A DNA stretch of 64,000 nt from Davidsoniella eucalypti (GCA_004009845.1 RMBW01000013.1:372001-436000); one strand, 5' to 3'; counted from the first letter of the stretch, positions 37,628 to 50,116 are shown. A program made the numbers and translations. The notes: generated from the sequence alone by a model not told the origin.

Positions 37628-40600
37628 ATATGATGTAGACCAGTTGTGTATAAGTTTGTAAGTACATGAACATGCATCATTTCAACATATAAAGCAAGAA
37701 AGATGTACAACCAAGATAGATAAAGCATTATGGATTAGTATATATACACATGTAGTCATAGTAACAAACACATTTCCCGTTAATTAAATTATATCTTGAA
37801 TTCAAGTCGAGCATATCAAGTAGGTAGAAAGCTGGTCGAAAATCAAAACTTTGTTAATCTCAGATTGTGATATTTATTTTTTAATCGTTTTACGTCTTTG
37901 TGATATGTCTACATTGTAATTAAAGCTACGATAAGGTTATGTAAAATATCACATCATATCATGTTGGCTTAATTTTAAGATTGCTGTGAACTTGACAGTG
38001 ATTACTAGGAGCGAACTAACATAACTAGTTACAACTTACTCTGTTTTTCGGTTTCTCCATGCACGCTGTAACCAGTGAAAGCGCGAGTCTAGTGTCATGC
38101 ATGTATGATACAAGATGGCTGAACCCGCTTCGCGTATGGACCCAGCTAGAAACAGCTTAAGGTAAAACTTGGCCACAGCTAAGGAAAAAAAACTACTACT
38201 GAAGTCAGCCTCTCCATTCACGAAGTTCTGCAGAAGGTAGTAACCATACGGTTCTAAGAGGGTTTATAATACAAGGAGCTACAATATGCTTGGAGGTTTT
38301 GAGACACATTCCCAACGAGGTGGTTTTTCCCGGAAAGGATTAAAATTCGCAGGAATAGATAACAAAACCATAACAAACGTTCTGTATCTCAGTGATATTG
38401 TCCGTTCAGGGCTTGTATCTTAGGATACCGAGGTATTAAGAGCTCCATTTCCACCTTGATAAAATTGAAATAAAAAATAAAAACATAAAATTACTCTTGA
38501 TATATCTCCATGTCTATCTGGTATAACCTTGATTTATATCCTGTCTTGCCGAACACATCACATTGTCTTTCCTTCCTTCGTTTTGGGCCTATGTGTAAGT
38601 AGCTCTATAACAGACTCTAAGATGCCATATTTGGCTTCAAACAACCGTAATCCAAGCTCAGACAGCCTCTATTTTTTTGCATTTGGCCCTTCATCAGAAG
38701 ACATATCTCAGAAGATAATTCCATCTTTGGTTCTGGGGAGAACATAGTCAAGAATATAGATTTAGAACATAGTGAACAATGTTCTTATCCTCTGGATTGG
38801 TTAGTTTCCATGGTTTGATCATGCTGTCGTGTTGCGACCTTCGGCCTCTGATTCCGTGTCCCGGTGTTGATTAAGGGATGTTGTAGATAGTAGCAAGACC
38901 TTGCAATATGGGTTTTATTTCAAAGCTTGAAGAGTTGGAAATAATAAGAAGGTTGAGTGGTTGTGTGGACATAAAAAAGATTCCCGACTCATGAACTTCG
39001 TTAGAGTATTTCACTTGTAAACCCTAACTAGCGAGAAAACCCTCAAAGACCCTGATAGCCCTATAAACCCTAAGCGTAACTATGGAAACCCTGGACCGAT
39101 TAAAAGAGACCTTTGCTATCAAACACATTTTTTGCTCTAGAAGTACGGTTTTCGGAGAATACTCCCCTCGAAGTAGCTTGAGAAGCCCTGGCTAAGAGCT
39201 TCTCTTACATGCACAAGCTATAGTAGAAGTAACCATGGCCGAAGAAATAGGTCATGGTGCCTTACTTACTACTAGCGTCTCTTCTTTCTTCAAACACATG
39301 TAGTTTGTAAGTATGGACGTGGACAAGTCAGGAACGAAAATAGAGCAAAAAAAAAGAGCAAGAAGAAGATGGGAAAAAGTGCTTTTGGTCTGTGCCCGAC
39401 CCTGCGCAGCTCAAACAGGGCAAGACAAAAAGAGCAAGAGTTTTTTAATTTTTTAATTTATCAACTAGGTTAGCCAGGTAGCTGATGATGAAGATCCTGG
39501 ACTTGAGAGGGGGATTTCTGTTAGTCTTATATATATTTCTCAAGGGTCGATAAACTAGTATTTTAGGTGACGATAATTGGAGTTAAGCGAGTAATAAAGG
39601 GTGATAAAATGATCGCCAGCAGTAGGTAGCTCCAGGAGAAGGACATGAAAGAGGAACGAAAGAAAACAAGAGAAAGACTATGGCCGTCACTTTTCTTTTT
39701 TTCATTTACATTTTCCTTTAGTATCAAAGCACCGAGAACAAGAACGTTATCCGAGTGCTCGGTTCGTGTGCATATAAAGAATGACACAAAAAACGAGGCA
39801 ATAGACAAGCAATCAAGTCGAGCTTCATCCACTATGTGGCCTGTTACGTAGGATGACGATATGATATCAATCTTCCGGACTTGACACTGCAATAATTACA
39901 ACAGACAAGTGTATTAAGAACATATACATAAATGTACATGTGTATTTGTAGATGGCAGACAGACAGGCACGGATGACTTCAGGCTCTTGCAAAAACATGG
40001 GTTTTCAAGTTTCTCGCTTGCTGATCACTAACCATGGCGTTACATGTACTTTTTTCCTTGTTCTTTTATTTTTTATTTCACTCTTTCCTGCAAGCTACAT
40101 TGTCTAATTCCCGACTAGCAAAGAGATATACAGTCAAGAACTTGGGAGGTCCCTGAACAGCTGAATAGTCCAGCTGAAGGACTTGACTGGGTAGAAGAAC
40201 ATATGGGTACTAATATCATAAAAAAAAGCAAATAACCACGGAAAGCGGATAGGATAGATGAAAATAACAGAAACTCGAAAAGGAATATAAGGAAAGCTTG
40301 GTAGCATAGCCAAAGACGAGGCCGTAGGAACGATCTCCAAGGTAAGAAAACAGAAGAGACAGAAGAAAAAGACTCAATATAGTAGTACTTGCGACTTAGA
40401 GGCCACGCCTGTCCGTCTGATCTTCTGCTCGATCTAGCAAGTGCTTCTTATGCTCTTTGCCGGCGCTCCTGTGGATAGTAGTACCTTGCAGATTACAACT
40501 CTTGCGGCGGCAGTTGCCTATAATAATTGAGAATACAATAAGATAATTGTCGGTCCTCATCAAAAACGGGCAACGCAGTTTCCCTGTACTTGTTGCCCTC

Positions 40601-41331
40601 TTTCTTTTATTATATATATTTTATTCATTTATCTAAAGTCTGAGAACATCAAACGTGTAAGAAAAAGACTGGCATTTTCTATTCTGATCACTTTGAGAAC
40701 TCTTCCTTTGCCTTTTTTTCTCCTTCTTTATTTTTGCCATATCCTCTACCTTCTCAAGCGTCTTTGCGGGCGGATATTGATATTTAAATCAGACGAATGA
40801 ACATTCCCTTGCCTTGCTCTGGCCTGGTCTAAAGCCTTTGAGAACTCTATAGTGCCTCATATTAGCTGTCAAATATTTGCAGGTTATATACTGCACGCGC
40901 CTAAGTAGAACAAGGCAGATTTAAAAAAAATCCCCGCTACTGCGACCTCTTTAATCGTTGACATCGCCTTCGGTTGGCTGCTTCCCCTTTTGAATTTTCG
41001 ACGAACGTCAGGCGCACCGACGACTTGTTCTGAAGCTGCTCGATTTCGATACCTTCTGGATGCGCATCGGCAGCCGACTTCACGACTGCTGCTTGAAGTC
41101 TTGTACCTGCTATTGTCATTTCTCGCTCGGCCGTTCTTTTCTTTGTTCTAAGAACAACTCTAAGACCTTTGTTTAAGAACTAAACTCCTAGCTAGCCCCT
41201 GGCATCCCACCTCAACAACACTAGACAAAACCTCACTAGTCACGAACCACTATTTAACTTACTGCTACTACTATTATTACTACTTTGCTGGACTAACAGA
41301 CGTCAAAACCCGCAACGGCTTGCCCCGAACC
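37628..41331. other. Intergenic region with a cluster of degenerate telomere-like CCCT motifs
   Basis: No gene was recognised in 3.7 kb. A group of six CCCT-centred motifs lies at 39018-39092. A GCTGATGATGA string near 39480 resembles a C-box, but no matching D-box was seen, so no snoRNA is called. The last 700 bases are pyrimidine-rich and lead into the next gene. Confidence 0.5.
39018..39092 (+). repeat. Cluster of six AACCCTAA-like motifs
   Basis: AACCCTAA, AAACCCT, GACCCT, AGCCCT, AAACCCTAA and AAACCCT occur within 75 bp at spacings of roughly 8 to 21 bp. They resemble decayed CCCTAA telomere repeats or an array of Tbf1-type sites. There is no recognised gene alongside. Confidence 0.55.
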
Positions 41332-43842
41332 ATGCGCTCCGAAGTTGTCTCGTGCTGGATTTCCGACGTTTCTGACGCCTGCCAAAACCTCGACGACAAC
41401 GACCTCGATGTCTTTGTGTGGAAGACCGACGTCAGCCAACCCACACAAGCCGACACCGCCTTAGCATCGCTGGTGTGGTGTCACCGTCCACAGCGCAAGG
41501 GCAGCTCACTAGCGCCCGGGCCTGGAGCAGCAGCCGCTGCCACTTCCACCGCCGCCAATGGGAATCTCAGCTCATCTTCGCCTCTGCAGCTGAAGCGCTC
41601 TGCTACGCCATCGTCTACATCTCCTCCTTTATATACTACTGCCTACTCACATGCTGCTATCCGCATCACGCCGTCGCCTGACCCGGATGTGTTTCCGGAG
41701 CTAGAGTCGAGCAGTCCGCCCGTAGCCGCCGCTGGAGCGCTGGCTGGCGTGAGCGGGATCGCTATACCGGCCGGTCTCCAGCGTGGCCGGAGCACACGGG
41801 CTTTGAAACAGAAGCCATCGCAAGGAAGCATGCAGTTGGGCCGCTCTCAAAGCGCTGCACTATCTTCGCTGCGCAAGGAGTTCATTAGTCATGAAGAACT
41901 GCGTCACCGCGGTTCTCCGTCTCCTACAAATGACTTGCAGTCCCACACATACTCGCTTTCACATTCGGCCCTCAAGCCGCGTCCAATCCCACCACGTCTC
42001 TTGGCTTCGTTGCAACACCATAGCAACAACAATAGCACTAGCAATTTGGACGACTTCACTACCACCACAGCCGCTACTAATGCCAACAACACCACTAACA
42101 ACGAAAATATCACATCACACTCGCAAATCGTGGCACCCGGAGGCTTCAATTCCAAGTTACACCTCCGTACCTTTGATTCTAGCATTGGTAACGCTCGCTC
42201 TATGCGAACTTTACTTGATCTCGATGACGACGACGATGATGACGAGCCATCACCAGACATGGATGAGGATCCTATTCGCAGTATGGCTGATAGTGGCGGC
42301 TCTATTGCATACAGCGGCCATCCGCACAGCAACAACCACCAACTCCGCGCCGGTGACGATCTATCTCGTTCCCACCACAACGCAAGCTCCGAGGCTTTAG
42401 GGCCAACACGGCCCATTGGCGGCCTAGCGCCATCACAGCCGGCACGGCCCCATACTCGTACAACCCACACACGTACAAACATCCGAAGTCCCACTCCGGA
42501 TCCGAGCCACTCCGCCCAACGGCCATTACCACTACGCACTGTTCTGGAAACCTTGGAGAAGCCTCTGCGCTGGGATGAGAACTCGCACGATATCCGGAAA
42601 CGTTCGAGAGAGTTGGCGGCTATGCATCCACGGTACCATGCGCTTTCCGAGCTAGTCAAGGCCATGAGTGCGAGCGCAGGTGACTATCATACTTGCAAGC
42701 TACCCCAAGAAGTAGCCTCATTATTCGAAGACGATGAAGACGTACCTACAGATGCCTTTGCATCCGACCCGTTTGCAGCCGTGGATGCCTTACCGGGTCT
42801 AGAACAGGTGCTACGTGTGCATGTAGCACACAACCAATATGCTCACAGTGTTGTTTCCCTACAGACAGCAGCTGCCATGGCAGTCGTACAGCACTCCCAG
42901 ATTACAGAAATCGTACAAGCCACGCACAGGTGTCGAGACACCGACGCACTCCCGCAGGGTTGGGGTGACAGCGTTTACATGCCACTCTTACGACTGGCTA
43001 TTGGACAAACCAAAGGTGTACACGCTGAGAATGTCTCTGGCGCTACAATGTTGGAATCTTTAGCGCCTAAAGCTTTACAAAAGTCTATGCCTAACACTAT
43101 CCAACAAGCGGGAGATCTTGTGCCTCTGATGATGGACTACGCACTAGTACTCTCGCTACCACAACTCGCAACAGCGACGGCAAACCAACTACAGCGTGAT
43201 CTGTTATCTCTAATACGGCGTCGAGCATCTATAGACGACGCAAGTATAAATCACTCGCTATATGGCCCCCTATGTAAATCACCAATTGCAGCTTTCATAC
43301 GTACGGCACTGCCTACCGGCCACGAGCACATGGCACCACCACGAAACCATATTGGTCAATATCACCAACAACACCATCGCCCACTATTACCTTCTGGCGC
43401 GGCAGGCAATCCCACCAACAGCGTCACCGGGCATTATGGCGGTAGCAACATCGGCGATTTACCGATCAACTCTAACATAACAAGAACATACCATGGAACC
43501 ACTACCAGCAGTAGCGCAACGGCTGCTGCAATGGGCCAACTGTTTCTCAGCCTGACTAGCTGGTACAAGCATATTACATCCTTCTGCGAGTGTACATTTC
43601 AAAAATCTTGTTGTTCTGGTCCGGCCTTCATGCCGCTAATACGTGTAGCGGGAGATTCGTGGGCGGTCACGTTCGTAGTCAACTCTGAAGAGGACTACGA
43701 GGTATTACCGCCCATTAATATTGGTAGCACGGATACCATCACAGGTGTGTATCGTCTACTGGAAGGGTTACGACACATAGTCCAGTGGATCCATACAGAT
43801 TACTTGCAGTGGCTGACAGAGTTTGTGAGCCATCATGCGTGA
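41332..43842 (+). CDS. Diverged fungal PD-(D/E)XK nuclease-like protein, E-x-K motif apparently lost
   Basis: Single-exon frame of 836 residues from the ATG at 41332. The first 400 residues are low complexity (Ser, Asn, His, Pro) with an Asp run near 297. The C-terminal half resembles the large fungal PD-(D/E)XK-like family. SCWISDV at the N-terminus matches the usual opening. GDSVYMPLLRLAI corresponds to the family's conserved early helix. LMMDYALVL carries a candidate metal-binding D602. SINHSLYGPL (638-647) and MGQLFLSLTSWYKHI follow in the expected order. The block from 766 to 830, with AGDSWAVTF, INIGSTDTITGVYRLLEGLRH and YLQWL, is the most diagnostic. Where the family usually has S-I-E-T-K, this protein has F-I-R-T-A (655-659). 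Assignment rests on remembered family features, so an unrelated protein cannot be excluded. No function is claimed. Confidence 0.65.
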   Translation: MRSEVVSCWISDVSDACQNLDDNDLDVFVWKTDVSQPTQADTALASLVWCHRPQRKGSSLAPGPGAAAAATSTAANGNLSSSSPLQLKRSATPSSTSPPLYTTAYSHAAIRITPSPDPDVFPELESSSPPVAAAGALAGVSGIAIPAGLQRGRSTRALKQKPSQGSMQLGRSQSAALSSLRKEFISHEELRHRGSPSPTNDLQSHTYSLSHSALKPRPIPPRLLASLQHHSNNNSTSNLDDFTTTTAATNANNTTNNENITSHSQIVAPGGFNSKLHLRTFDSSIGNARSMRTLLDLDDDDDDDEPSPDMDEDPIRSMADSGGSIAYSGHPHSNNHQLRAGDDLSRSHHNASSEALGPTRPIGGLAPSQPARPHTRTTHTRTNIRSPTPDPSHSAQRPLPLRTVLETLEKPLRWDENSHDIRKRSRELAAMHPRYHALSELVKAMSASAGDYHTCKLPQEVASLFEDDEDVPTDAFASDPFAAVDALPGLEQVLRVHVAHNQYAHSVVSLQTAAAMAVVQHSQITEIVQATHRCRDTDALPQGWGDSVYMPLLRLAIGQTKGVHAENVSGATMLESLAPKALQKSMPNTIQQAGDLVPLMMDYALVLSLPQLATATANQLQRDLLSLIRRRASIDDASINHSLYGPLCKSPIAAFIRTALPTGHEHMAPPRNHIGQYHQQHHRPLLPSGAAGNPTNSVTGHYGGSNIGDLPINSNITRTYHGTTTSSSATAAAMGQLFLSLTSWYKHITSFCECTFQKSCCSGPAFMPLIRVAGDSWAVTFVVNSEEDYEVLPPINIGSTDTITGVYRLLEGLRHIVQWIHTDYLQWLTEFVSHHA

Positions 43843-44943
43843 AATTAATACATGATAAACTACTCAGGACAGAGTATCATCAAAGAAAAAGTTACAACAA
43901 ATGGTCTTATAGCAGGCGATTTCTCATTACATGGCGTTGGACTTGGGTTTTTCATATCAATAGGATCTGGTTTCTCTTGTAATCATACAAGTATTATATA
44001 CACTGTATACATATTATATAATCAAATGTACATAAATATATCTGAGTATCTTACTGCATATTTACACTACCATTTTTGAAGAGCCTCATTAATATATTCT
44101 GTGCAACAACTGCAGGTTCTCCCTAGTATTATGTAATCATATAAGATTTTAGCACAAGGAATTTTGTATGCCATCATGTATGTACCATAAAATAAAATTT
44201 CTCGTATATTCATGTATTTTTTACATCGTAACAAGAAAAAAAGTAAAGAAAAAAATAGTTATGTAGTTTCGTTTGTTAAATTCATCTCTCTCTCTCCACT
44301 TCCAAACCTTTAAAGGTATGGAAAAAGAACGTTAGTAAAATTTATGACATTTATATGGATATGGTCTGTTTTATTGATTTATTTCCCCCAAGAGACCCAA
44401 GATGTGGTTTACAAAGAGAGGTAAGATGAGGAAGAGAGCTTAGAAGAGCAAGAAGATGACGAAGGAAGAAAGAAGGTATCCCGAGGAAACGAAAAAAAAA
44501 ACGTTGTGGCGCAAAAACAAGATATGAGAAGTGAAGATTGTGGCAATGGTGCTAGTGATAGGCTATGGACAAAGATGAACCATACAATATGGAACAATTT
44601 GGCCTAAAAAAGGGGGGGGGGGGGAATAGAATAGAAAAGTAATAGTATGAAAGAGAAGAAGAGGGAGGCGACGAAAGGAGTAATAGCAAAAGAAATAAAG
44701 TCTAAAAAAGGAGATGAAAAGCGTCACAAACATTCGTCCCGGCCAACAAAGTAGAGTCGAATTTAAGAGGAAATGGAAAAGAATAAAAAAGAAGAAGATG
44801 TTAAAACGGGCGCTTCGTGTATGTAATAGGTGGATGTATGTTTGGATTTATTTGGCAGTCAACTGCTCAACCCATTTTTGATGTTTAGCTTTGGAGGGAA
44901 TATATCATTTCACACTCATGTTTCGGCTTACCCTCAAGCCCCT
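43843..44943. other. Convergent intergenic region between the PD-(D/E)XK-like and ceramide synthase genes
   Basis: This 1.1-kb spacer lies between two gene 3' ends, is AT-rich, and contains a 13-nt G run at 44612-44624. Nothing coding was recognised. Confidence 0.5.
44612..44624. repeat. 13-nt poly(G) run
   Basis: Thirteen consecutive G lie in an otherwise A-rich non-coding stretch. The length should be treated as uncertain. Confidence 0.7.
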
Positions 44944-46684
44944 CTACTCAACCTGCTTCTCGCAGCCAATGCGGCCAAGCAGTTCTTTGCTACCACTGTG
45001 GGCAGCAAGACTCACTCCGGATGCCGAGGCAGACTGTCTCTTGGCGTTCTTCTTTTCCCAGCTGCTGAAGTCAATGCTCTTAGCATCGACCTCTTGCTCT
45101 AGGACATCGTCAGACTCGTCCTCGTCACCGCTGCGGCTATCAGTAGCACCACCGCCACGGATAACACGAGCAGCAACGCGGAGAATCATGGCGAACCATA
45201 CCAGAGTAATGACCTGCAGCATCAGCAAGGGGCCCAGGAACAACCATCTCACGGTGTCGTTGAAGCACACCAGGCCATTGGGCTTGAAGAAGGGCTGGAT
45301 CAAGTACGAGTAGCCTTCTGGAGTAGGGAAAGGGCCAGCCATGTTGCCAGGGCTGCCAGTGTAGCAGCGGTTGCCGATCAAGACGGGGATATCAGCATAG
45401 ATAGACCAGCAAACAGCCATGTACAGGAAGTGGCGTGCAACGACCCAGCTAACCATGAAGATACCGAACATGACATCACAGAAAGTGCTGAAGCCAGTGT
45501 ACTTGAGGCACTTGGCGAGCTATTGAAAGGGGGGAAATAATATGTTAGTTACTGTGGAGGCCCTAGATAGCAGGAACATTTGCTTGCTTGGTAGTCAACT
45601 TACAGGTAGGAACAGATCGACAACGTCCATGAGGACTAGAATCAGGATACCGACACGGGTTTGGTGGTAGCTGTAGCAAGAAGAGACAAGGGCAATGGTA
45701 ATGAAGTGGTGGGTGAGCATCTGGTAGTGGTCCTTACGGCGCTCCTCGATGTTGATGACCAGAACTTGTTGCACCCAGAAACCCCATTGAGCCAGAATAT
45801 AGAGCTTGGAAAGGGCATCAAGCTCGCGATCAGGCCAGTTAGTCCACAGCTCTTTCATGTTCATCCAGTAAGCGGACGTATAGTAGATGTACTAAAGATT
45901 GGTCAGGTTAGTTTTGGATGTTCTATAGAGCTATCACATGCGACATTGAAGTCACGTAGAACTGAGTATACTACTCACCATGCCAAAGGTCCAGAAAACG
46001 CCATAGTAAACTAGAAGCCAGGCCTGCTCAGTGAAGCGAGCCTGCATCTTAAGCCGGGTGATACCGCCCAGGCGAGCCAGGGGAGTTAAGAGATACTGCA
46101 TGACACTAGCACGCAAGAAGGTGAAGAGTACGACGCAGAAGGTAATGAAGTAAGCATCGTCAAAGCCAGCGGCGTACTTGTCGGACTGGCCATTGTGGTA
46201 AGATAGGGTGAAGAACTTTCGGGTGTAGGGGCGGGCCTTGGGGAGACAAGCATCAGCAAGGAAGAGCAGCGCGAGAAGGTTGAACGAGAAGCCTAAGCAA
46301 GAGGAAATACGGTTAGCATAAAGAGCTCCTCCTTGTTATGTATGTGCGTATGCTGGCAACGGCAATGATTAATGGTAGCAAGACAAGGCTATATACCAAG
46401 GCCAGTAATTCATCGTACAGTCTGACGATGTGCCATTGACGTGCCATTGTGTTCTAAAAGACATGGAAGCCAACTATAGGAGTTTAAAGGGCTAGTAACG
46501 TACTGATCTGGTTCTCAACAAACCAAATAGGCAGCTGTTCCATCAGAGTCTCGGGGTACTTGATAGGTTTTCTGGAGATGATACCAGAGCGACGCTTGCG
46601 ACTGGCATACAGCGGGCCGTGATGGTTTGTGACGTCGTTTGGTGCCCATTCGGACGTTAACTCGATAGCCGGAGGAGACGCCAT
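44944..46684 (-). CDS. LAG1: Ceramide synthase (Lag1/Lac1 family, TLC domain)
   Basis: Acylates a sphingoid base with a fatty acyl-CoA to form (dihydro)ceramide in the ER membrane. Exons 46684-46504, 46292-45979, 45891-45604 and 45519-44944 join in frame to 452 residues, a normal length. Residues 25-40 carry a basic patch (SRKRRSG). Several hydrophobic segments follow, beginning with SFNLLALLFLA. The Lag1 motif is intact: the catalytic HH pair is H226-H227 in QMLTHHFITIAL, then SCYSYHQTRVGILILVLMDVVD with D254 and D257. The C-terminus is acidic (EDESDD), as in fungal homologs that are phosphorylated by CK2. The start at 46684 matches the usual short N-terminus, although the same frame stays open for 184 codons upstream through a pyrimidine-rich leader. 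Introns are 211, 87 and 84 nt. The gene converges on the PD-(D/E)XK-like gene. Confidence 0.94.
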
Positions 46685-48555
46685 GGTTATAGTCGAGAAT
46701 AGTTGTGTTGTGTACAACCGGCGAATAAGGGGTGGAGGGTAGGCACACGCCTTATAAGTTGTTCTCAGACGAAAATTGGTGTTGAGAAGCAAAGGGAAGA
46801 GCGTATATTTACGTGGCAGAGGCAGAAGAGAAAAAGTGAAAGGAGTGAAGCTCGTGATTCGATCGATAGTTACAGTAGTCGATCGACCTAGAGAAAAAAA
46901 AAACGTATATATAAAAAAGAGAGCGCGCCTGAGTTCGGCGGTGGGTAGCGGCGGGCGATGGATGGATGGGATTGATGAAAAGACCCCAAGCAGGGAAAAG
47001 CGAAGCGAAGCAAAGACAGAAGCAAGCAGCAAAGGAAGAGCTAGAAAGAGAATAGAAATGACAGAAAATTGCTTTGTCGGCAAGAAGGTGGCAGCCGTGT
47101 TTCCGGTGTGGGGGGGAGGGAACTTGAGAGAAAAAAAAAGTAATAATAAGATGTACGGCAGAAACCAGAGATCGCAGTACCAAGAACGAAGACGGAAAGA
47201 AGGTGTGTAGACTAGACTTTCATTAATTTGGGACACAGCGCGCTATGTATAGTTGAGAGTGCTAACTAATGTTGATATGTTGAGTATAGGGCCGGTCGGT
47301 CGATGGAAGGATGCTAATGCTAGTGAGCGTAGGCGTGCCTTGTAGGGGGAGACAGGCGCTATCAATTTTAGTAGGAGAAGCAAGTTTGGTGAGGCCAATG
47401 CCTACAAAATATACGTCTAGCAGGTGTTTTGCTACAACGTAGGGCACGCTGTCAAGAAGCGTATACAATCTAGTGCTTGGAAGAAGAGAAACGGCAGGTG
47501 CCAGGCCAAGATTCAGGAAGATCTCAGAGGTGCCAACAACAGATGGACTTGGTTCTGTAGGATTGGCGATGCTCGGGAAGCGGATGGGCACGATTTGGCT
47601 TGGATTGGCTAGCGTTCGGGGCGCCCTAGTCAGCTAGAAAAGCCAAGTCAAAGTGCAGCAAAAACAATGAGATTTGCTACAGCAATAGCGAATTGCAACG
47701 AACTTCGTTTGATGGCTGGAACGGAGGAGACCAAGTTTTTGGTCCAGTCATTGGTTTGTGGAATAGAATAGAGGAAGATAAAGAATAGTGAAGAGAGTCA
47801 AATAAAAAATACATTTTTTTATTTTACAAAAATACAAAAAAGTCAGTACAATCTTCCAATTGTGCAAGAGGAGAGGACAAGTGTGCGGTTTCCAGAAGAG
47901 TAGTTGCATCTACCGATTCTCAGGTTAGACGCAGAGCAACTGCCAGGCTTTCTGTTTTAATTTTAGGATTCTATACATCAGTTCATAACATAATGGCATG
48001 TCAACTCCGACTATCAATCCATTCTAATGCCTCGAGTCTAAAATGCTTACGTCGGTGCCTTGTGGCTCCAGCAGATTTTAGACGCGTCAAATCAACAGTC
48101 TAAAGAAAGCTTAAAGCAATGTGATGTTGCTAATGTGCTACAGGCCAGCGATTCTCGCCTATTTAGCTACTACATAAACAACTTAAGCCATTGAAGATAC
48201 ATAGTAAGCAAAATGTACTAAGATACACCTTTGTGTTCTATACATACATACTCTACTATATGTACTAATACTGATCGCCTCTCACTAGCAACGTCCATCC
48301 ATCGTAAGGAACGTGCGATTGTCACTAGTGAAAAAGCCCCTGGCCTTCCTTGGCTTGGTGGAGGGAGATCCGTACGTCACCATTGGCTACTCGCCTGGGC
48401 CCTAAAAGTTGAAATGGAACTTGGCTCGATACAGCAACTTTATTGACCTTCTATTTTCTAGCAAGAAAGACTAACGGCACGGCTCAATACAGAAGCTATG
48501 TGCCTGTTTGCTCCAAAATTATAGCCGGCTGTCTACATATGAATAAGCCAGAAAA

Positions 48556-48617
48556 CAAGGCTTTGCTAGACTCAGGTAGACGTTAAATATAATCAAATCA
48601 AATCAAGGCTTTGCTAG
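48556..48617. repeat. 14-bp direct repeat pair, 48-bp period
   Basis: CAAGGCTTTGCTAG is present at 48556-48569 and again at 48604-48617, with 34 bases between that include a TCAAA repeat. It could be a target-site duplication around a small excised or decayed insertion, or a simple duplication. Confidence 0.55.
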
Positions 48618-50116
48618 TCATTTTATGCGCTAGAAGATACAGAAAGAGAACGAACCCTGAATCTTAGTACGGAGGTTTTAGATATCTCCATGACCTCTCT
48701 AATCAGAGACTGATAATCAAACAACAAGTGAGCATGCAAAGAAAACGACCACCTCGTCTGCCGCATATCATTGTTACTTTTTTATCTTATTCTTCCTACT
48801 CACTATTCCTATCCGTTGACCAATATAGCGAATCAATCTACATGTTGCCCCAAGCTTGACTTGCACTTTCTCGTTTGTCCCTTCTAACGAGCTTTTGTTC
48901 GCTTAGAGCGAACTTAGACAAAGGGCATATGTCCACTCTGAAAGATCCCCTTCTTCTTGTTGTTGGTTTGAGCCATCTCATTGTCACCTTACAGACATAT
49001 GTCATCCTGTTTGTCTTTCGTGCTCTACCGCTCTAATATCAACTCACAAAGATCGGACTTCCTTTGTTCAGTAGCCGTGAGGAAGAACAAGCGTATCAGG
49101 ACTGCTCAACCCAGCGTCGAAAATAATCCTCTGAATACAGATACAGCTCACATGCCCTTGCTCATAATCATATGTTGTAGTTTGAATGCTTGTTCGTCCG
49201 GTCTTTGAAGTCAGCTAAGTGTACATATAAGTTGGCATTTTACACGATAGGTCAAGACTAGACATGCCCTTGTTGACAAGATTAATGTTTATCACTTGTA
49301 ATTCCATATTAAGCATACGCCAAGTCTTCTGTACTGTTCTATTTCTTCCCCTATTTCCGCGTTTCGGTACGTGTTGACTTGTCCATCGGCGTAACTTTAA
49401 ACAAAATGATACAAGCTTACTCGAGCATACACAAGCCGTGGCTTTTCTTTATTTCCTACCGTTATATTCAATCAACATGTTTGTATACAGAAAAATCCTC
49501 AATCCATTATAATGTGTATATTTCTATTCACGGAGAACAACCCAAAGTCCGAATGCTTTTAATGTTTGTTTCATCCGCTGGTATCTAGTCAGCTCACGAG
49601 TTCCAGGGAGCGGTTTCCATACTTAACATATGGGTTTATAACATTCAAGCTAATGTAAGCAAGTCAAAGAACCCCCGTTAGTGGCGTCCTTATCCGCCCA
49701 TCGGGACATCAGAATCCGCCAAAATCCGACTTGATTATTTGAATCCCTTGCCTTGTTTCTCATCCCTATCAACTAACTTTCTTCTTCAACAAATCTGCCC
49801 TATCTTTTCACTTTCGTATAATGTCGTTCATATTTGGGTATGGTGTGTGCGACTAAGGCAAAAAAAAATTGGTTCCCATTGGTATACGCTAAGCTGGAGG
49901 ATTGTACAACTAAATGTTGATTCGGCTGCCTTATCGTATGTTTTACGACTGCGACCTAAAGGAACATCTTCAAGGGGTAAGAAAGATACAGCTATCAGCT
50001 AGTAGTCGGTGGGGCCATGTGCGGAAGTATGGCCTTCTACATATATACCATACACAAACCCCAATTTTCAAGACCATGATCCAGCCCATGCTGATAGAGC
50101 TTTCATGATCCCGACA

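Noticed and set aside
39478..39500. GCTGATGATGA resembling a snoRNA C-box
   Set aside because: No CTGA D-box at a suitable distance and no terminal stem.
41891..42400. 169-codon plus-strand frame
   Set aside because: Out-of-frame shadow of the same low-complexity region; Thr/His-rich with no domain.
41904..42665. 253-codon frame on the minus strand
   Set aside because: Antisense to the low-complexity part of the PD-(D/E)XK-like gene; open because of repetitive codons.
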